Source: JBFWUW01 sp050247075 (GTDB taxonomy: Bacteria; Planctomycetota; Planctomycetia; Pirellulales; JBFWUW01). Taken from it: a stretch of DNA of 64,000 nucleotides. This document shows, piece after piece, positions 35,714 to 44,077 of the stretch. Position 1 is the first letter of the stretch, and each line of letters opens with the position of its first letter. The position numbers and the translations under genes were made by a program. The stretch lies in assembly GCA_050247075.1 (NCBI GenBank), contig JBFWUW010000002.1, forward strand, positions 62,001-126,000, given 5' to 3'. A model generated the notes under the pieces. That model did not search any database. It was given only the letters and a program-made list of their open reading frames with translations, and was not told where the DNA came from.

Positions 35714-38700
35714 TCATTTTTCGATTTGCGCAAAGCCCAAATGGTCGCGATTGCCGCGATACCAATCGAGGGACGTCGCCACCTTGGGCAAATCGGCCCT
35801 TTCGGTGCGGTAGGGTTGAAACTGATCGTCGCGATAGACCAGCAACTCCGAGGAGTTGGGGTTCAATAGCGTTAACTGGGCCCAACCGTTTCGCAGGATG
35901 CGGCCAATCGTGGCGTTGCGTTCCATAATCCCCAGCATGGCCCGAGGCGTCGTTTCCAGTATGAACAGTGAACGCATTGGCTCGTGGATTTCGACCCCTT
36001 GCCAGGGCAGTCCGCAGCGCAAGTCGCTCGCCGCGCCATCCATTACGCCCAGCAACGAGGTGACATTGTGCGGCAACTTGGTTCCACAGCCCCAGCCAGA
36101 CGGGTCAATCGACGAAAAGTAGTACTGCAAATTGATCCCTTCGCAGACAGGGACCACGGCACTCAAAATTCTCGCCAGGATCGTGGCATCTTCATCGTCT
36201 TGGGCGGGATCATAGGAATGCAGAAACGACCGCCGATCCAGAAACAGCCCGCGAATTCGCTCGCGCCGCCCGACAAAGGTCACGGAGTTGGTGGCGTTGC
36301 CAAATTCCGGCCGCGTCTGCGCCAGGTCTTGGGTACGTTCCTCAACATGCTGGTGGGCCGCCTCGAACGATAAATTCAGCCGAGCCGAATAGAACCGCCG
36401 GCACCGCTCGTGGGCGTTTCGTTCGCAGGTCCGCCCCAAGATGTCGCGCGCCTCCACAAAACGCGACTGGTGCGAGCTGGGCAATAGGTCCAGGTCGAAG
36501 TAGCGGATGGTATCGTCGCCCGTGTTGTGCTGGCCTCCCACGAACCAGGTGTCATCGGAAATTTCCAGACCTTTGTCGTACAGGATCTCCCGCACTCGCG
36601 GATCGTTAAGGAATGCCGCCAAGGAGCGTGCGTTGGGCCCGCCGGCACTGCCGCAGCACGCGCCGCAGTCGTAGGTCGATTTGTGAGGGTTGTTGAGGCA
36701 AAACGAGGCATGGCCAAAAAAAAACACCAGCGGGGCGAAATTGCTGGTCAGGCCAATGTCGCGCAACACGCGTTCTCCCATCGTAGCCATTTCTGGCACC
36801 GAAAAGCCGATCCCGTCGTCTTCCGGGCCCGGCTTCTCCGCGATCCGCTCCAGCCGCAGGCGCGTCAGGGCCGGTGCCGCGAACAACTCCGCCGCGCGGC
36901 CATGAATGTGGGCGGTCAAGCGGGGAAACAACACCCGCATCACCAGCGGAATTGACGCCAACACACCCAAGCCGCCGGTGATGACCGCGCCGCTGGCAAG
37001 GCCTAGCGTGCCGCGGTGGACCTGGCGCGTTGTGGCACCCAGGGCCTTGCGCGATTTGGCTTTGCGGCGGTGCGTTTCCTCCAGCGAGGAGACAACATCC
37101 TCGACCAGGTAATACTGTGGCCGCAAGACATACGGGCATAACGCCGTGAAATTGGCGTCGGCCACACCCCGATAGTAGATTGGAACGCTGAAGAAACCGG
37201 CGGCACCGAATGTCTCGGCGGCCGGTTCGATCTCCTCCAAGTGCCGCCGGAACGACTCTTCGCGGGCGTCGATGCAGAAGGCCGCCTGCAGTTTGGGCTT
37301 CCTCACCCGTTCTGGCCGCCGCCGGGTGTGGATGGAGAAGGCATCGAGCGCTTGCCGGCGGTATCCGCGTTCAAACGCCAGGTGGAATACACGACGGCGT
37401 TCGACGCTGTTGAATTCCTCGATTTCGCGGAACAGCTTTTCCCACTCATGCGGCGACATGCGTGCCAGCACCTGCGGATACCAACCCGATAGCTGCGCCA
37501 ACTGAAACACGCGAAAGGCCCGTTGCGCCTGTTCGTCCCGCGGTGAGGTGCGCGGCAGCCGCGCACGGAGTTCGTCGCGTAGTTCGGAAATTGGTCCGCG
37601 GTATCCCAACGTCTCGCGCGCCACATGGGCCACAGCCAGCCGGTCCAAAATCAGCCGGACGGCGAGGAACTCAACAAAAGTCCCCGGAACAACGGGCTGC
37701 GGCACACGGTCGGGGCGAACTTCCATCGCCCACAACATGCCCGCCCAGCCGCGCAGGGCCAGGATCGTGGCCGGCAAATAATCTTCCCATTCGGCAGCGT
37801 CCACGCCCAGCATTTCCAGCGAATCGCGCAGCGACTCCAACGGTGACAGCCCGGATTGCCCGATGCGGGCCAAGGCATCGCGCAATCCGCCCAGCCATTT
37901 GTCGGGCGGGCCCGCCGGGCGAGAGTACAGGGCCGAAAACGCTCCGAAGAAACCCCGGTCGCGTTCCGGCAGCGACCAATGGGCCATACCTTGATCGGCG
38001 AAGGCCGCGCAAAACCGGATCAGGAATTCGTGGACCAGCGCGTCGCTATCCTGCCCCGTGAGGGCCAGCAACAGGTCACGATGCCGTTCGACGGGCCGGG
38101 GGGGCAGCAGCGGAGCGGGTGCCTGGGCGGCCCCATATTGGCAGACATTCCACAAAGCCCTCAAAGTGAGTTCTTCCCATCGTTGCGGGCTCCACGATTC
38201 GGCATTCGCGGAGCGGGCCTCTTCCACGGAATCGGCCAAGACCCGAATATCATCTGGAAGCTGGTTGGCATTGTTGGCGGCAACCACGCCGTCGTCTATG
38301 TCTTGTTGCGAACGCTGCCGGGCCAGCCAATGCCGCGTCTGTTCGATGTAGCGGTCGCGATCGGACGGATCGACATCTGCGCGAAAACGGCTCAGGGCGT
38401 CAGTCTCGGAAATGAACCACTGCAACTCATTTCCCGACTCGGTAGGCATGGGATGCCGGAGCATCCGCAGTCGCAAGTGAAACCGCGTGCCCAAAGCGCC
38501 AATCAGACCATCCAGGCGTTCGGCTAGATCCTCCAGCAGCACGTCTTCCAAGTCTTCAACGCCAATCCGCCCCCTGGCCACTTTGGCCCGATAGCGAGGC
38601 TCTGGGTAATAAGGTTCGCACTGAAACAGCCTGGCACCGCGGCGGACACCTTCTTGGAACGAGAAATTCTCCAAGCCTTCCAGCGTGTTCAAGAAGGCGA

Positions 38701-38830
38701 AAGCGGTGATCGGCCCTTGCGCAGGCAGAAGCTGGCAGGAGAACTCGATGATGCGTTGCAAGTCGGCCGTTTCCAGCTCGCACTGGAGTGCCGCGGGCTG
38801 GTCAATCGTCTCGGCCGATAATTCTGGCAT
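35714..38830 (-). CDS. dabA: Probable inorganic carbon transporter subunit DabA (UPF0753/DUF2309)
   Basis: 1038 residues, a large soluble partner of DabB. The beta-carbonic-anhydrase-like zinc site is intact: Cys519 and Asp521 in AFCIDAREESF, His707 in FGHASF, and Cys722 in YDCGACCG. The C-x-D pair and the 15-residue spacing between His and Cys equal those reported for Halothiobacillus DabA. Other family stretches: RFVEARDILGRTCERNAHERCRRF-like region near 800, and GWGCGTKLPHNVTSLLGVMDG near 930. With DabB it should turn CO2 into trapped bicarbonate at the cytoplasmic membrane. First gene of a three-gene operon; GGGA lies 10 bases before ATG 38830. Confidence 0.94.
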   Translation of the reverse strand: MPELSAETIDQPAALQCELETADLQRIIEFSCQLLPAQGPITAFAFLNTLEGLENFSFQEGVRRGARLFQCEPYYPEPRYRAKVARGRIGVEDLEDVLLEDLAERLDGLIGALGTRFHLRLRMLRHPMPTESGNELQWFISETDALSRFRADVDPSDRDRYIEQTRHWLARQRSQQDIDDGVVAANNANQLPDDIRVLADSVEEARSANAESWSPQRWEELTLRALWNVCQYGAAQAPAPLLPPRPVERHRDLLLALTGQDSDALVHEFLIRFCAAFADQGMAHWSLPERDRGFFGAFSALYSRPAGPPDKWLGGLRDALARIGQSGLSPLESLRDSLEMLGVDAAEWEDYLPATILALRGWAGMLWAMEVRPDRVPQPVVPGTFVEFLAVRLILDRLAVAHVARETLGYRGPISELRDELRARLPRTSPRDEQAQRAFRVFQLAQLSGWYPQVLARMSPHEWEKLFREIEEFNSVERRRVFHLAFERGYRRQALDAFSIHTRRRPERVRKPKLQAAFCIDAREESFRRHLEEIEPAAETFGAAGFFSVPIYYRGVADANFTALCPYVLRPQYYLVEDVVSSLEETHRRKAKSRKALGATTRQVHRGTLGLASGAVITGGLGVLASIPLVMRVLFPRLTAHIHGRAAELFAAPALTRLRLERIAEKPGPEDDGIGFSVPEMATMGERVLRDIGLTSNFAPLVFFFGHASFCLNNPHKSTYDCGACCGSAGGPNARSLAAFLNDPRVREILYDKGLEISDDTWFVGGQHNTGDDTIRYFDLDLLPSSHQSRFVEARDILGRTCERNAHERCRRFYSARLNLSFEAAHQHVEERTQDLAQTRPEFGNATNSVTFVGRRERIRGLFLDRRSFLHSYDPAQDDEDATILARILSAVVPVCEGINLQYYFSSIDPSGWGCGTKLPHNVTSLLGVMDGAASDLRCGLPWQGVEIHEPMRSLFILETTPRAMLGIMERNATIGRILRNGWAQLTLLNPNSSELLVYRDDQFQPYRTERADLPKVATSLDWYRGNRDHLGFAQIEK

Positions 38831-39328
38831 GGCAGCATCCCGTGCGGTGCGGTAGCCTCAACGGACGCTCGACCATGACGGTTTCCGTCACCTCCAGCGG
38901 CCTGAAATCTCTTCTAGCCTCTCTATTGGCATCGTGCAAACATCGGTTCGTCCCACCGCGAATCGTCCATTGGGGTGAGCCAAGCCGCTACCGATTGCGT
39001 CCAACCGCGAATGGACCGTTACTCGGTAGGCCGGCTGGCGACGCAGAAGATTATGCACTATCGACTTGCGTCAACACTCCATGCACAAGGTCACGGCACG
39101 CCCGTTCGCGGAACAACCCGAACGGCGAGCAAATGTGCATAACAAACATGGATGAGCTTACGAATTTGTCATTTCTTGAAGGCAAATAATTGGCCGCTGG
39201 GGTGCCTTGGGGCATGCCTTCCTCTTTCGCAATTGCATCGGCCGGTCTGGTAACCGATGCTGGTTGGCAATGCAGTGCATCAGGCAATGCAACTTCCCCA
39301 ATCGTCGTGTGAACAAGGAGTCAGTGGG
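38831..39328. other. Intergenic region between divergent dabA and SGNH genes
   Basis: About 500 bases, expected to carry the promoters of the DAB operon and the hydrolase. The AT-richer part near 39120-39195 is the likeliest promoter zone; TTGTCA near 39166 followed by AAATAAT is only suggestive. Small open frames here show no family resemblance. No strong hairpin found. Confidence 0.5.
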
Positions 39329-40555
39329 ATGTCGTTATTCCTCTCGCCCAATCCTCTTAGGCAGCGGCGGCCAGCCGTGTTCGTCGCAGCCATAGTGGCC
39401 GCTTGCTTCGGAACTGCCGCCGCGTCCATTGGCGACGATGAGGGGCCGCTGCCCGGGCCCATCCGACTGCGACTGCCGCCAACGCTGTACGCGGTGGTGG
39501 GCCAAGAGACCAACTTGTACTTTGACAACGTGGTGTTGACCACGCGGCCAGATCATTACGCGTTTGACGCCGTTTGTGCGCATGGCCGGCAGCAGGCCGA
39601 GCGTTGGACTTGGACCCCTGGAGAGCAAGATGTTGGCCAGCATCGGCTGGCGATTGAGGTTCGCGACGAGAGCAACGGCCTCGTCGCCCGTGCCCAGACG
39701 ACGGTGATGGTTTCGGCGGCCGATGCCGGTGCCGATCGGCCGCTGTCGGTGCTGATGATAGGAGACAGCCTGACACATGCGTCGGTATACCCGGCGCATC
39801 TGCTGAAACTCTGCCAGCCAGCCGGCAATCCGCGGGTGGAGCTGGTTGGTTCGTTCCAGCCGGCCGGCGCGGCCGAAGGCGTTCGCCATGAAGGCTATGG
39901 CGGGTGGACGGCCAGGCGGTTCGCCACGCATTTCACTGGTACTGCCCGTGCAGGGGACTACAAACAGCGCGGCAGCCCGTTCTTGTACCTGAATGAGCAA
40001 AGCGAGCAGCGGCTTGATTTCATGCATTATTGCCGCGATGTGAATGGCGGGAAGTCGCCCGACGTGGTGTCGATCTTTCTTGGGCCGAACGACATCTTTG
40101 GAGCGACCGACTCCAACCTCGAGCAGACGATCGACGACATGCTGCTGCACTTGGCGCAACTTGTGGAAATGATCCGCTCGGCCAGCCCACAAACAGTTGT
40201 GGCCTTGATGCTGCCGGTGCCGCCGGCCTCCTCGCAAGATGCCTTTGGCGGCAACTACGCCTCAGGGCAAACGCGGTGGCAGTACAAACGCAATCAACAT
40301 CGGCTGGTTGAGAGGATGCTGGACCAGTTCGCGGATGGCTCGCTGGAAGGCGTCTCCATCGTGCCGACTTCGGTCAATCTCGACTGCCTGCGCAATTATC
40401 CGGCCACTTCAGCGGCCGCCAACGCACGCAACAGCCAGGCATTGGAACGGCAATCCAACGCCGTCCACCCGGCCACGTCGGGCTACGAGCAGATTGGGGA
40501 TACGCTGTACGCCTGGCTGAAGGATCACGCGAGCCGGATGAGTGGCACTCCTTGA
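39329..40555 (+). CDS. Secreted SGNH/GDSL-type hydrolase
   Basis: 408 residues. N-terminal signal (basic residues then AVFVAAIVAACFGTAAA). A beta domain spans about 45-135. The SGNH hydrolase domain follows: block I Ser147 in MIGDSLTH, block II Gly in EGYGGWTARRF, block III Asn in FLGPNDIFGA, and block V with Asp/His in NAVHPATSGYEQIGD. These residues make a complete esterase triad. Likely acts on acetylated glycans or esters outside the cytoplasm. AAGGAG lies 9 bases before ATG 39329. It stands between dabA (divergent) and the glutamate dehydrogenase gene. Confidence 0.88.
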   Translation: MSLFLSPNPLRQRRPAVFVAAIVAACFGTAAASIGDDEGPLPGPIRLRLPPTLYAVVGQETNLYFDNVVLTTRPDHYAFDAVCAHGRQQAERWTWTPGEQDVGQHRLAIEVRDESNGLVARAQTTVMVSAADAGADRPLSVLMIGDSLTHASVYPAHLLKLCQPAGNPRVELVGSFQPAGAAEGVRHEGYGGWTARRFATHFTGTARAGDYKQRGSPFLYLNEQSEQRLDFMHYCRDVNGGKSPDVVSIFLGPNDIFGATDSNLEQTIDDMLLHLAQLVEMIRSASPQTVVALMLPVPPASSQDAFGGNYASGQTRWQYKRNQHRLVERMLDQFADGSLEGVSIVPTSVNLDCLRNYPATSAAANARNSQALERQSNAVHPATSGYEQIGDTLYAWLKDHASRMSGTP

Positions 40556-40753
40556 TTGCTCATCGCCCGTTGGCAGGCTGTTTGCTACTACGTGCGAATA
40601 CGCCGCTTGTACCGGTCGCACCGCCTGCAACGCACCTACAACCAAGCTCGCCTTGGTCGCACGGCGTGGACGGGCTATGATTCGGTAGCGGGCCAGCCAC
40701 GCGGTTGGGCTCCCCCATTCGGCAATTCCTCGATCGGGCGTGAAAGGCACGAT

Positions 40754-41989
40754 ATGCGAGCATTCGACGCCACTACCTACTATTTCAACCGCGCCGCCGA
40801 CCAGATGGACCTGTCGGACAACATCCGGCGGCTCCTGCTGACGCCCAAGCGCGAAGTCCAGGTGCAAGTCGCCATTGAACGGCAGAATGGAGAAATCAAT
40901 ACCTTTATCGGCTATCGCGTGCAGCACGACGACACCCGCGGACCGATGAAAGGGGGGCTGCGCTACCATCCCGATGTTGATCTTGACGAAGTCCGCTCGC
41001 TGGCCGCGTTGATGACCTGGAAGACCGCCGTGGTCAATTTGCCTTATGGCGGCGCGAAAGGGGGCATCACGGTCGATCCCTCGAAGCTCTCACTGCGGGA
41101 ACTGGAGCAACTGACGCGAAAGTTCGTCGATGGCATCCATGATCTGATCGGCCCGGATGTCGACATACCCGCGCCCGACATGGGAACCAACGCCGAAGTC
41201 ATGGCCTGGTTCATGAATCAATATGCCAAGTACCACGGATTCAGCCCGGCCGTGGTGACGGGCAAGCCGGTTGAACTGCACGGTCTGCCCGGCCGCGAGG
41301 AAGCCACCGGGCGTGGCGTGGGCATTTTGGCGATCAAGCTGCTGGGCCGGCTGGGCCGCAAGCCGGTGCAAACTCGCGTGGCTTTGCAAGGCTTCGGCAA
41401 CGTCGGCACGCATACGGCCAAGTTCTTGCACGAAGCCGAAATGAAGATCGTGGCTCTCAGCGATGCCAGCGGTGCCTACCATCGCGAGGCCGGACTGGAC
41501 ATTCCCGCCATGCTCAAATACGCCCGCGACCATCACGGCACCTTGGCCGGTTATCCCGACGCGGACAAAATTACCAACGACCAGTTACTGCGAATGGATG
41601 TGGAGATGCTGATCCCCGCGGCCATCGGCGGAGTGTTCACCGAGGACAACGCGCAGCACATTCGCGCGCCGATCATTTTGGAAGCGGCCAATGGCCCGAC
41701 CGAACCAGCGGCCGACCGTGTGTTCGACGAGGCCGGCGTGGTAGTGCTGCCCGACATCCTGGCCAACGCCGGCGGCGTGACGGCCAGCTACTTTGAATGG
41801 GTGCAGAACCGTCAACACTATTCGTGGGGCATCAACCGCGTGCGGCAAGAATTGGACCATGTGCTGACGCAAGGCTTTGAAGCCATTTGGGAACTAGCAG
41901 CCAGCCGCAAATGCAGTTTGCGCACCGCGGCTTACATGCTGGGCATCGGCCGTGTCGGACGTGCGACCATTCTGGGCGGTATTTCATGA
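40754..41989 (+). CDS. gdhA: Glutamate dehydrogenase (Glu/Leu/Phe/Val family)
   Basis: 411 residues, matching the ~410-430-residue hexameric enzymes that interconvert glutamate with 2-oxoglutarate and ammonium. Substrate-side lysines are in GPMKGGLRYHP and the catalytic Lys in PYGGAKGGI; PAPDMGTNAEVMAWF follows. The nucleotide-binding domain has ALQGFGNVGTHTAK (GxGxxG), and NAGGVTASYFEWVQN marks the end of the domain. Cofactor preference cannot be fixed by eye; an Asp (LSDASGAY) at the end of the second strand suggests NAD. ATG 40754 has AAAGG upstream; an open frame from 40556 is not coding. Confidence 0.94.
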   Translation: MRAFDATTYYFNRAADQMDLSDNIRRLLLTPKREVQVQVAIERQNGEINTFIGYRVQHDDTRGPMKGGLRYHPDVDLDEVRSLAALMTWKTAVVNLPYGGAKGGITVDPSKLSLRELEQLTRKFVDGIHDLIGPDVDIPAPDMGTNAEVMAWFMNQYAKYHGFSPAVVTGKPVELHGLPGREEATGRGVGILAIKLLGRLGRKPVQTRVALQGFGNVGTHTAKFLHEAEMKIVALSDASGAYHREAGLDIPAMLKYARDHHGTLAGYPDADKITNDQLLRMDVEMLIPAAIGGVFTEDNAQHIRAPIILEAANGPTEPAADRVFDEAGVVVLPDILANAGGVTASYFEWVQNRQHYSWGINRVRQELDHVLTQGFEAIWELAASRKCSLRTAAYMLGIGRVGRATILGGIS

Positions 41990-42059
41990 TCAGGGCGGCA
42001 ACCAGCGCGGGCGCGCGTCTCATCAAGGTCGGCCGGGAAACCATTATTGGAGGTTCTTC

Positions 42060-42617
42060 ATGAGTGCGGCGGAAATCAGCGAGTCTGCCTTCAAGCAGGT
42101 TCCCATCTTCAAGAACATGAACGACACTGAGCGCCGGCAACTCTTGGCCATCGCCAAGGTCCAAGAATTCTCCCAGGGCGAAGTCATTCTGCGGCAAGGC
42201 AAGAGCAGCCAGAACATGTGGGTGCTGATCGAAGGCGAGTGCGAAGTCATCAAAGAGCCCGAAACCTCGCACACCGGCGAGCAGCCCGTCCGCTTGGCGC
42301 TGCTAGAGCCGCACAACAACTTTGGCGAAATGTCGTTCTTTCACCCCGCGCCGCATTCCGCCACGGTGCGGGCTTTGACCAACGTCCGCGTGCTGCGTAT
42401 TGAGCGGGAGGATTTTGAGGAGTTGGTACAAGAAGGCTGTAGCGCCGCCTACCGCCTGGGTTGCAATGCGCTCGACACACTGGCCGAGCGGCTACGGCGG
42501 ATGGACGAATGGGTAACGACGCTGCTGCGCGACGGACGTCCCAGCGACGAAGCCGAGGAACAAGTTCCCGAGTGGAGCAAGTTCCGCGACAAGGTCTTTA
42601 CCGGCTGGAACTTGTAG
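42060..42617 (+). CDS. Cyclic-nucleotide-binding-fold protein without DNA-binding domain
   Basis: 185 residues. Residues about 13-125 form a CRP-type cNMP-binding beta barrel: PIFKNMNDTERRQLL, GEVILRQGKSSQNMWVLIEGECEVI, and the phosphate-binding cassette FGEMSFFHPAPHSATVRA. The Arg that normally holds the cyclic phosphate (R-S-A-T) is His here, so classical cAMP/cGMP binding is doubtful. There is no helix-turn-helix; the tail is an amphipathic helix. GGAGG lies 8 bases before ATG 42060. About 70 bases downstream of gdhA, same strand. Its last 20 bases overlap the 3' end of the desaturase gene on the other strand. Confidence 0.87.
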   Translation: MSAAEISESAFKQVPIFKNMNDTERRQLLAIAKVQEFSQGEVILRQGKSSQNMWVLIEGECEVIKEPETSHTGEQPVRLALLEPHNNFGEMSFFHPAPHSATVRALTNVRVLRIEREDFEELVQEGCSAAYRLGCNALDTLAERLRRMDEWVTTLLRDGRPSDEAEEQVPEWSKFRDKVFTGWNL

Positions 42618-43725
42618 CCGGCTGCCTGGCCGCGTTCTTCAAGGCGCGCTCGTGGTGCGGCTTGTGGTGTACCACATTCCACACCAGCCCGACTTTTTCC
42701 ATCAGACGGATCGTCTGGTAGGTGATGTCAAACTCCCACCATTTGTGGCCGTAGTTGGCCATCCGCTGAAAGGCATGATGGTTGTTGTGCCAGCCTTCGC
42801 CGTAGGTGACGAGGGCCACCCACCACAGGTTGCGGCTGTCGTCGGTTGTTTCGTAGTTGCGATAACCCCAGATGTGCGTGGCCGAATTGACAAACCAGGT
42901 GGCGTGCAACACGTACAACATGCGGATAAACAAACCCCAAGCCACAAACGACCAGCCGGTGTAAGAGTCCCAACCGAGGCTGCCCACGGCATACAACACC
43001 ACGCCCAGCACGATGTGCCACAGCAAGAAGGTCTTGTCCAAGAACCGCATCACCGGGTCTTTGTTCAAGTCGCGGGCGTAGCGGTCGATCATCTTGCTCT
43101 TGTATTCGGAAGTGTAGCGCGGGCCGAGCCACAAGATATGGCTCCACCATTTGCCATCCCGCGGTGAGTGCGGGTCGTGGGCCTGGTCGCTGAACAAATG
43201 GTGCTTGCGATGCACGGCCACCCAAGTCAGGGCCGAGCCTTCACCCGCCAGGCCGCCAATAAACGCCAACAGCCAGCGCATGGGGCGGGATGTCTGAAAA
43301 CTGCCGTGCGTCAGACCGCGATGAAAGCTGAGGCAGATGCCGATGCCGCCCGTCAGCCAACCCAGCACGGCCATGATCGCCACGGCCTTCCAGGTGAAAA
43401 AGAACAACGCGCTCAACGCGCCCAGATGCACAACGCCCAGCCAAATAACGTTGGCCCAGTCCAAACCGGCGGCCCAGCGCTGCCGAATGGCATCACGCCG
43501 TTCGACAAGGTCTTCTTCCTCGTCGGCCCGCAAACGGCTAACGGGCAGGTCGGCAATCAGTGTGCTGTCCGGAATATTCTCGTAAGTGATCGTCTCCGGC
43601 TCAATCTCCGTGGCGGGTGCCGCGGTCGCGGAGGGAACGCTAAACTTGGACAAGCCTTCTTCGGTGTTCAGACCCAGCGAATCGAGTTCGGCCGGGTCGA
43701 GTTCAGGAGCCAGTTGCGGGGACAT
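42598..43725 (-). CDS. Fatty acid (acyl-CoA/acyl-lipid) delta-9-type desaturase
   Basis: 375 residues, integral membrane di-iron desaturase. The three His boxes are complete: HRGLTH, HRKHH and GWHNNHH, plus a fourth His near NSATHIWG. Four hydrophobic helices bracket them. The N-terminal ~70 residues are an acidic, Pro/Thr-rich cytoplasmic extension not seen in short bacterial desaturases. It introduces a double bond into membrane acyl chains. The stop codon (42600-42598) falls inside the coding sequence of the convergent cNMP-fold gene. Start ATG 43725 with weak upstream signal. Confidence 0.92.
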   Translation of the reverse strand: MSPQLAPELDPAELDSLGLNTEEGLSKFSVPSATAAPATEIEPETITYENIPDSTLIADLPVSRLRADEEEDLVERRDAIRQRWAAGLDWANVIWLGVVHLGALSALFFFTWKAVAIMAVLGWLTGGIGICLSFHRGLTHGSFQTSRPMRWLLAFIGGLAGEGSALTWVAVHRKHHLFSDQAHDPHSPRDGKWWSHILWLGPRYTSEYKSKMIDRYARDLNKDPVMRFLDKTFLLWHIVLGVVLYAVGSLGWDSYTGWSFVAWGLFIRMLYVLHATWFVNSATHIWGYRNYETTDDSRNLWWVALVTYGEGWHNNHHAFQRMANYGHKWWEFDITYQTIRLMEKVGLVWNVVHHKPHHERALKNAARQPATSSSR

Positions 43726-44077
43726 GGTGCGTTTTCCAGAGAGGCGTTGTTATCGGTAGTTCAGGCTGGCGAGCGACCATTCGCTCTATCCATGTCAGGG
43801 ATTTTAGAACGGATCGGCGAAAAGAGTGTCACGGGGCCGTCCAGGCAATGTAAAACAACGGTAAAATCCGACGAACTCAAGCCAGACACCCCCCGCACGG
43901 ACGATGCAATCCGGCAATCTTGCCCAAGGTCGCCCCACTGGCTGGCGTTTCAGGTAGCGTCCACCCTCGCCAGGGAACGGTTCGTCATACAACTGTCTCA
44001 CCTGTCCAATTACGATAGAACGGGTTCTTTGTCCGTGCCGCGGGGCCAATGCAGGCTTGTTAAGAAGGGTTTGCCGC
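43726..44077. other. Intergenic region between divergent desaturase and sensor kinase genes
   Basis: About 350 bases with no supportable gene. It should contain both promoters. A long plus-strand frame crossing it is antisense to the desaturase and is not believed. No repeat of the families described elsewhere is present. Confidence 0.5.
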
